DNA of 6,198 nucleotides from Armatimonadota bacterium (lineage in GTDB: Bacteria > Armatimonadota > Zipacnadia > Zipacnadales > UBA11051): assembly GCA_003542955.1 (NCBI GenBank), contig DPJP01000140.1, positions 2,669 to 8,866 on the forward strand, in the 5' to 3' direction. The notes below the pieces were generated by a model that was not told where the DNA came from, ran no database searches, and was given only the letters and a program-made list of their open reading frames with translations. Shown piece after piece: positions 6,108 to 6,198 of the stretch; position 1 is the first letter of the stretch; each line of letters starts with the position of its first letter. The position numbers and the translations under genes are program-made.

Positions 6108-6113
6108 GGCATG

Positions 6114-6198
6114 ATGCGACTTCGACTGGTCTGCGTCCTTGCGACGGTTCTCTGCGCGATGCTCTTCGCAGAAGCCGCGGTCGACGAGAACACGACAC
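6114..6198 (+). CDS. N-terminal fragment of a secreted protein with signal peptide (3' end outside window)
   Basis: Only 28 codons are present before the right edge. The translation begins MRLRLVCVLATVLCAMLFAE and continues AAVDENTT. This is a textbook Sec signal peptide: two Arg in the n-region, a hydrophobic core from about residue 5 to 19, and a likely signal peptidase I site after the AEA (residues 19-21). There is no lipobox Cys directly after the core, although Cys residues lie inside it. A good ribosome binding site precedes the ATG. An alternative start three bases upstream (6111) would add one Met. The mature protein and its function lie outside the window, so no function is assigned. 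It is divergent from the transglutaminase-like gene. Confidence 0.75.
   Translation, partial: MRLRLVCVLATVLCAMLFAEAAVDENTT

Larger units (their letters stand above)
5843..6110. other. Divergent intergenic region between the transglutaminase-like gene and the signal-peptide gene
   Basis: About 270 bases lie between two outward-facing genes, so both promoters should be here. No convincing -35/-10 pair was recognised. A short run of ACGGC repeats occurs at about 5958-5986 (four copies within 30 bases). If the longer start of the transglutaminase-like gene were used, 5843-5980 would be coding, which I judge unlikely. Confidence 0.5.

Noticed and set aside
5317..6198. A 293-codon minus-strand frame overlapping the transglutaminase-like gene and the signal-peptide gene
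   Set aside because: The translation is Ser/Arg/Pro-rich out-of-frame sequence across the real gene, and it would run through the divergent promoter region and the opposite-strand signal peptide.

Overview
GC-rich bacterial DNA, probably from an uncultivated environmental lineage. The mix fits Armatimonadota, Planctomycetota or a similar group: a uroporphyrinogen-decarboxylase-like paralogue, a stand-alone transglutaminase-like protein, a large NACHT-type STAND ATPase, and long repeat-rich intergenic gaps. This placement is inference from gene content and base composition. No rRNA, tRNA, CRISPR array, transposase or phage gene was seen.

Layout: Three genes lie on the minus strand, and a fourth starts on the plus strand at the right edge. 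(1) Positions 2210 down to 1: a NACHT/STAND ATPase of at least 736 residues, open at the left edge. It has a Walker A, a NACHT-style Walker B, a conserved post-NACHT FQEYF helix motif, one hydrophobic segment near the N-terminus and at least two more near the visible C-terminal part. (2) 3738 down to 2692: a 348-residue URO-D superfamily protein that is not a typical haem-pathway HemE and lacks the zinc Cys residues of corrinoid methyltransferases. (3) 5842 down to 4730: a 370-residue transglutaminase-like protein with a recognisable Cys-His-Asp triad and a beta-rich C-terminal part. (4) From 6114 rightwards: the first 28 codons of a secreted or lipid-exported protein with a clear signal peptide, transcribed divergently from gene 3.

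The gaps are large (about 480, 990 and 270 bases) and structured. The gap at 2211-2691 holds a five-copy tandem repeat of 24-25 bases and several GC-rich hairpins. The gap at 3739-4729 holds two strong hairpin structures (4222-4278 and 4333-4393) and a third hairpin (4643-4665). That third hairpin shares its stem sequence with two hairpins in the first gap. The gene spacing means the three minus-strand genes are probably separate transcription units rather than one operon.

The most interesting element is the NACHT protein. Proteins with this core include bacterial anti-phage sensors and other STAND signalling ATPases, and this one appears to be membrane-embedded at both ends. Its partner genes, if any, lie beyond the left edge. 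Nothing here shows that the four genes act in one pathway.
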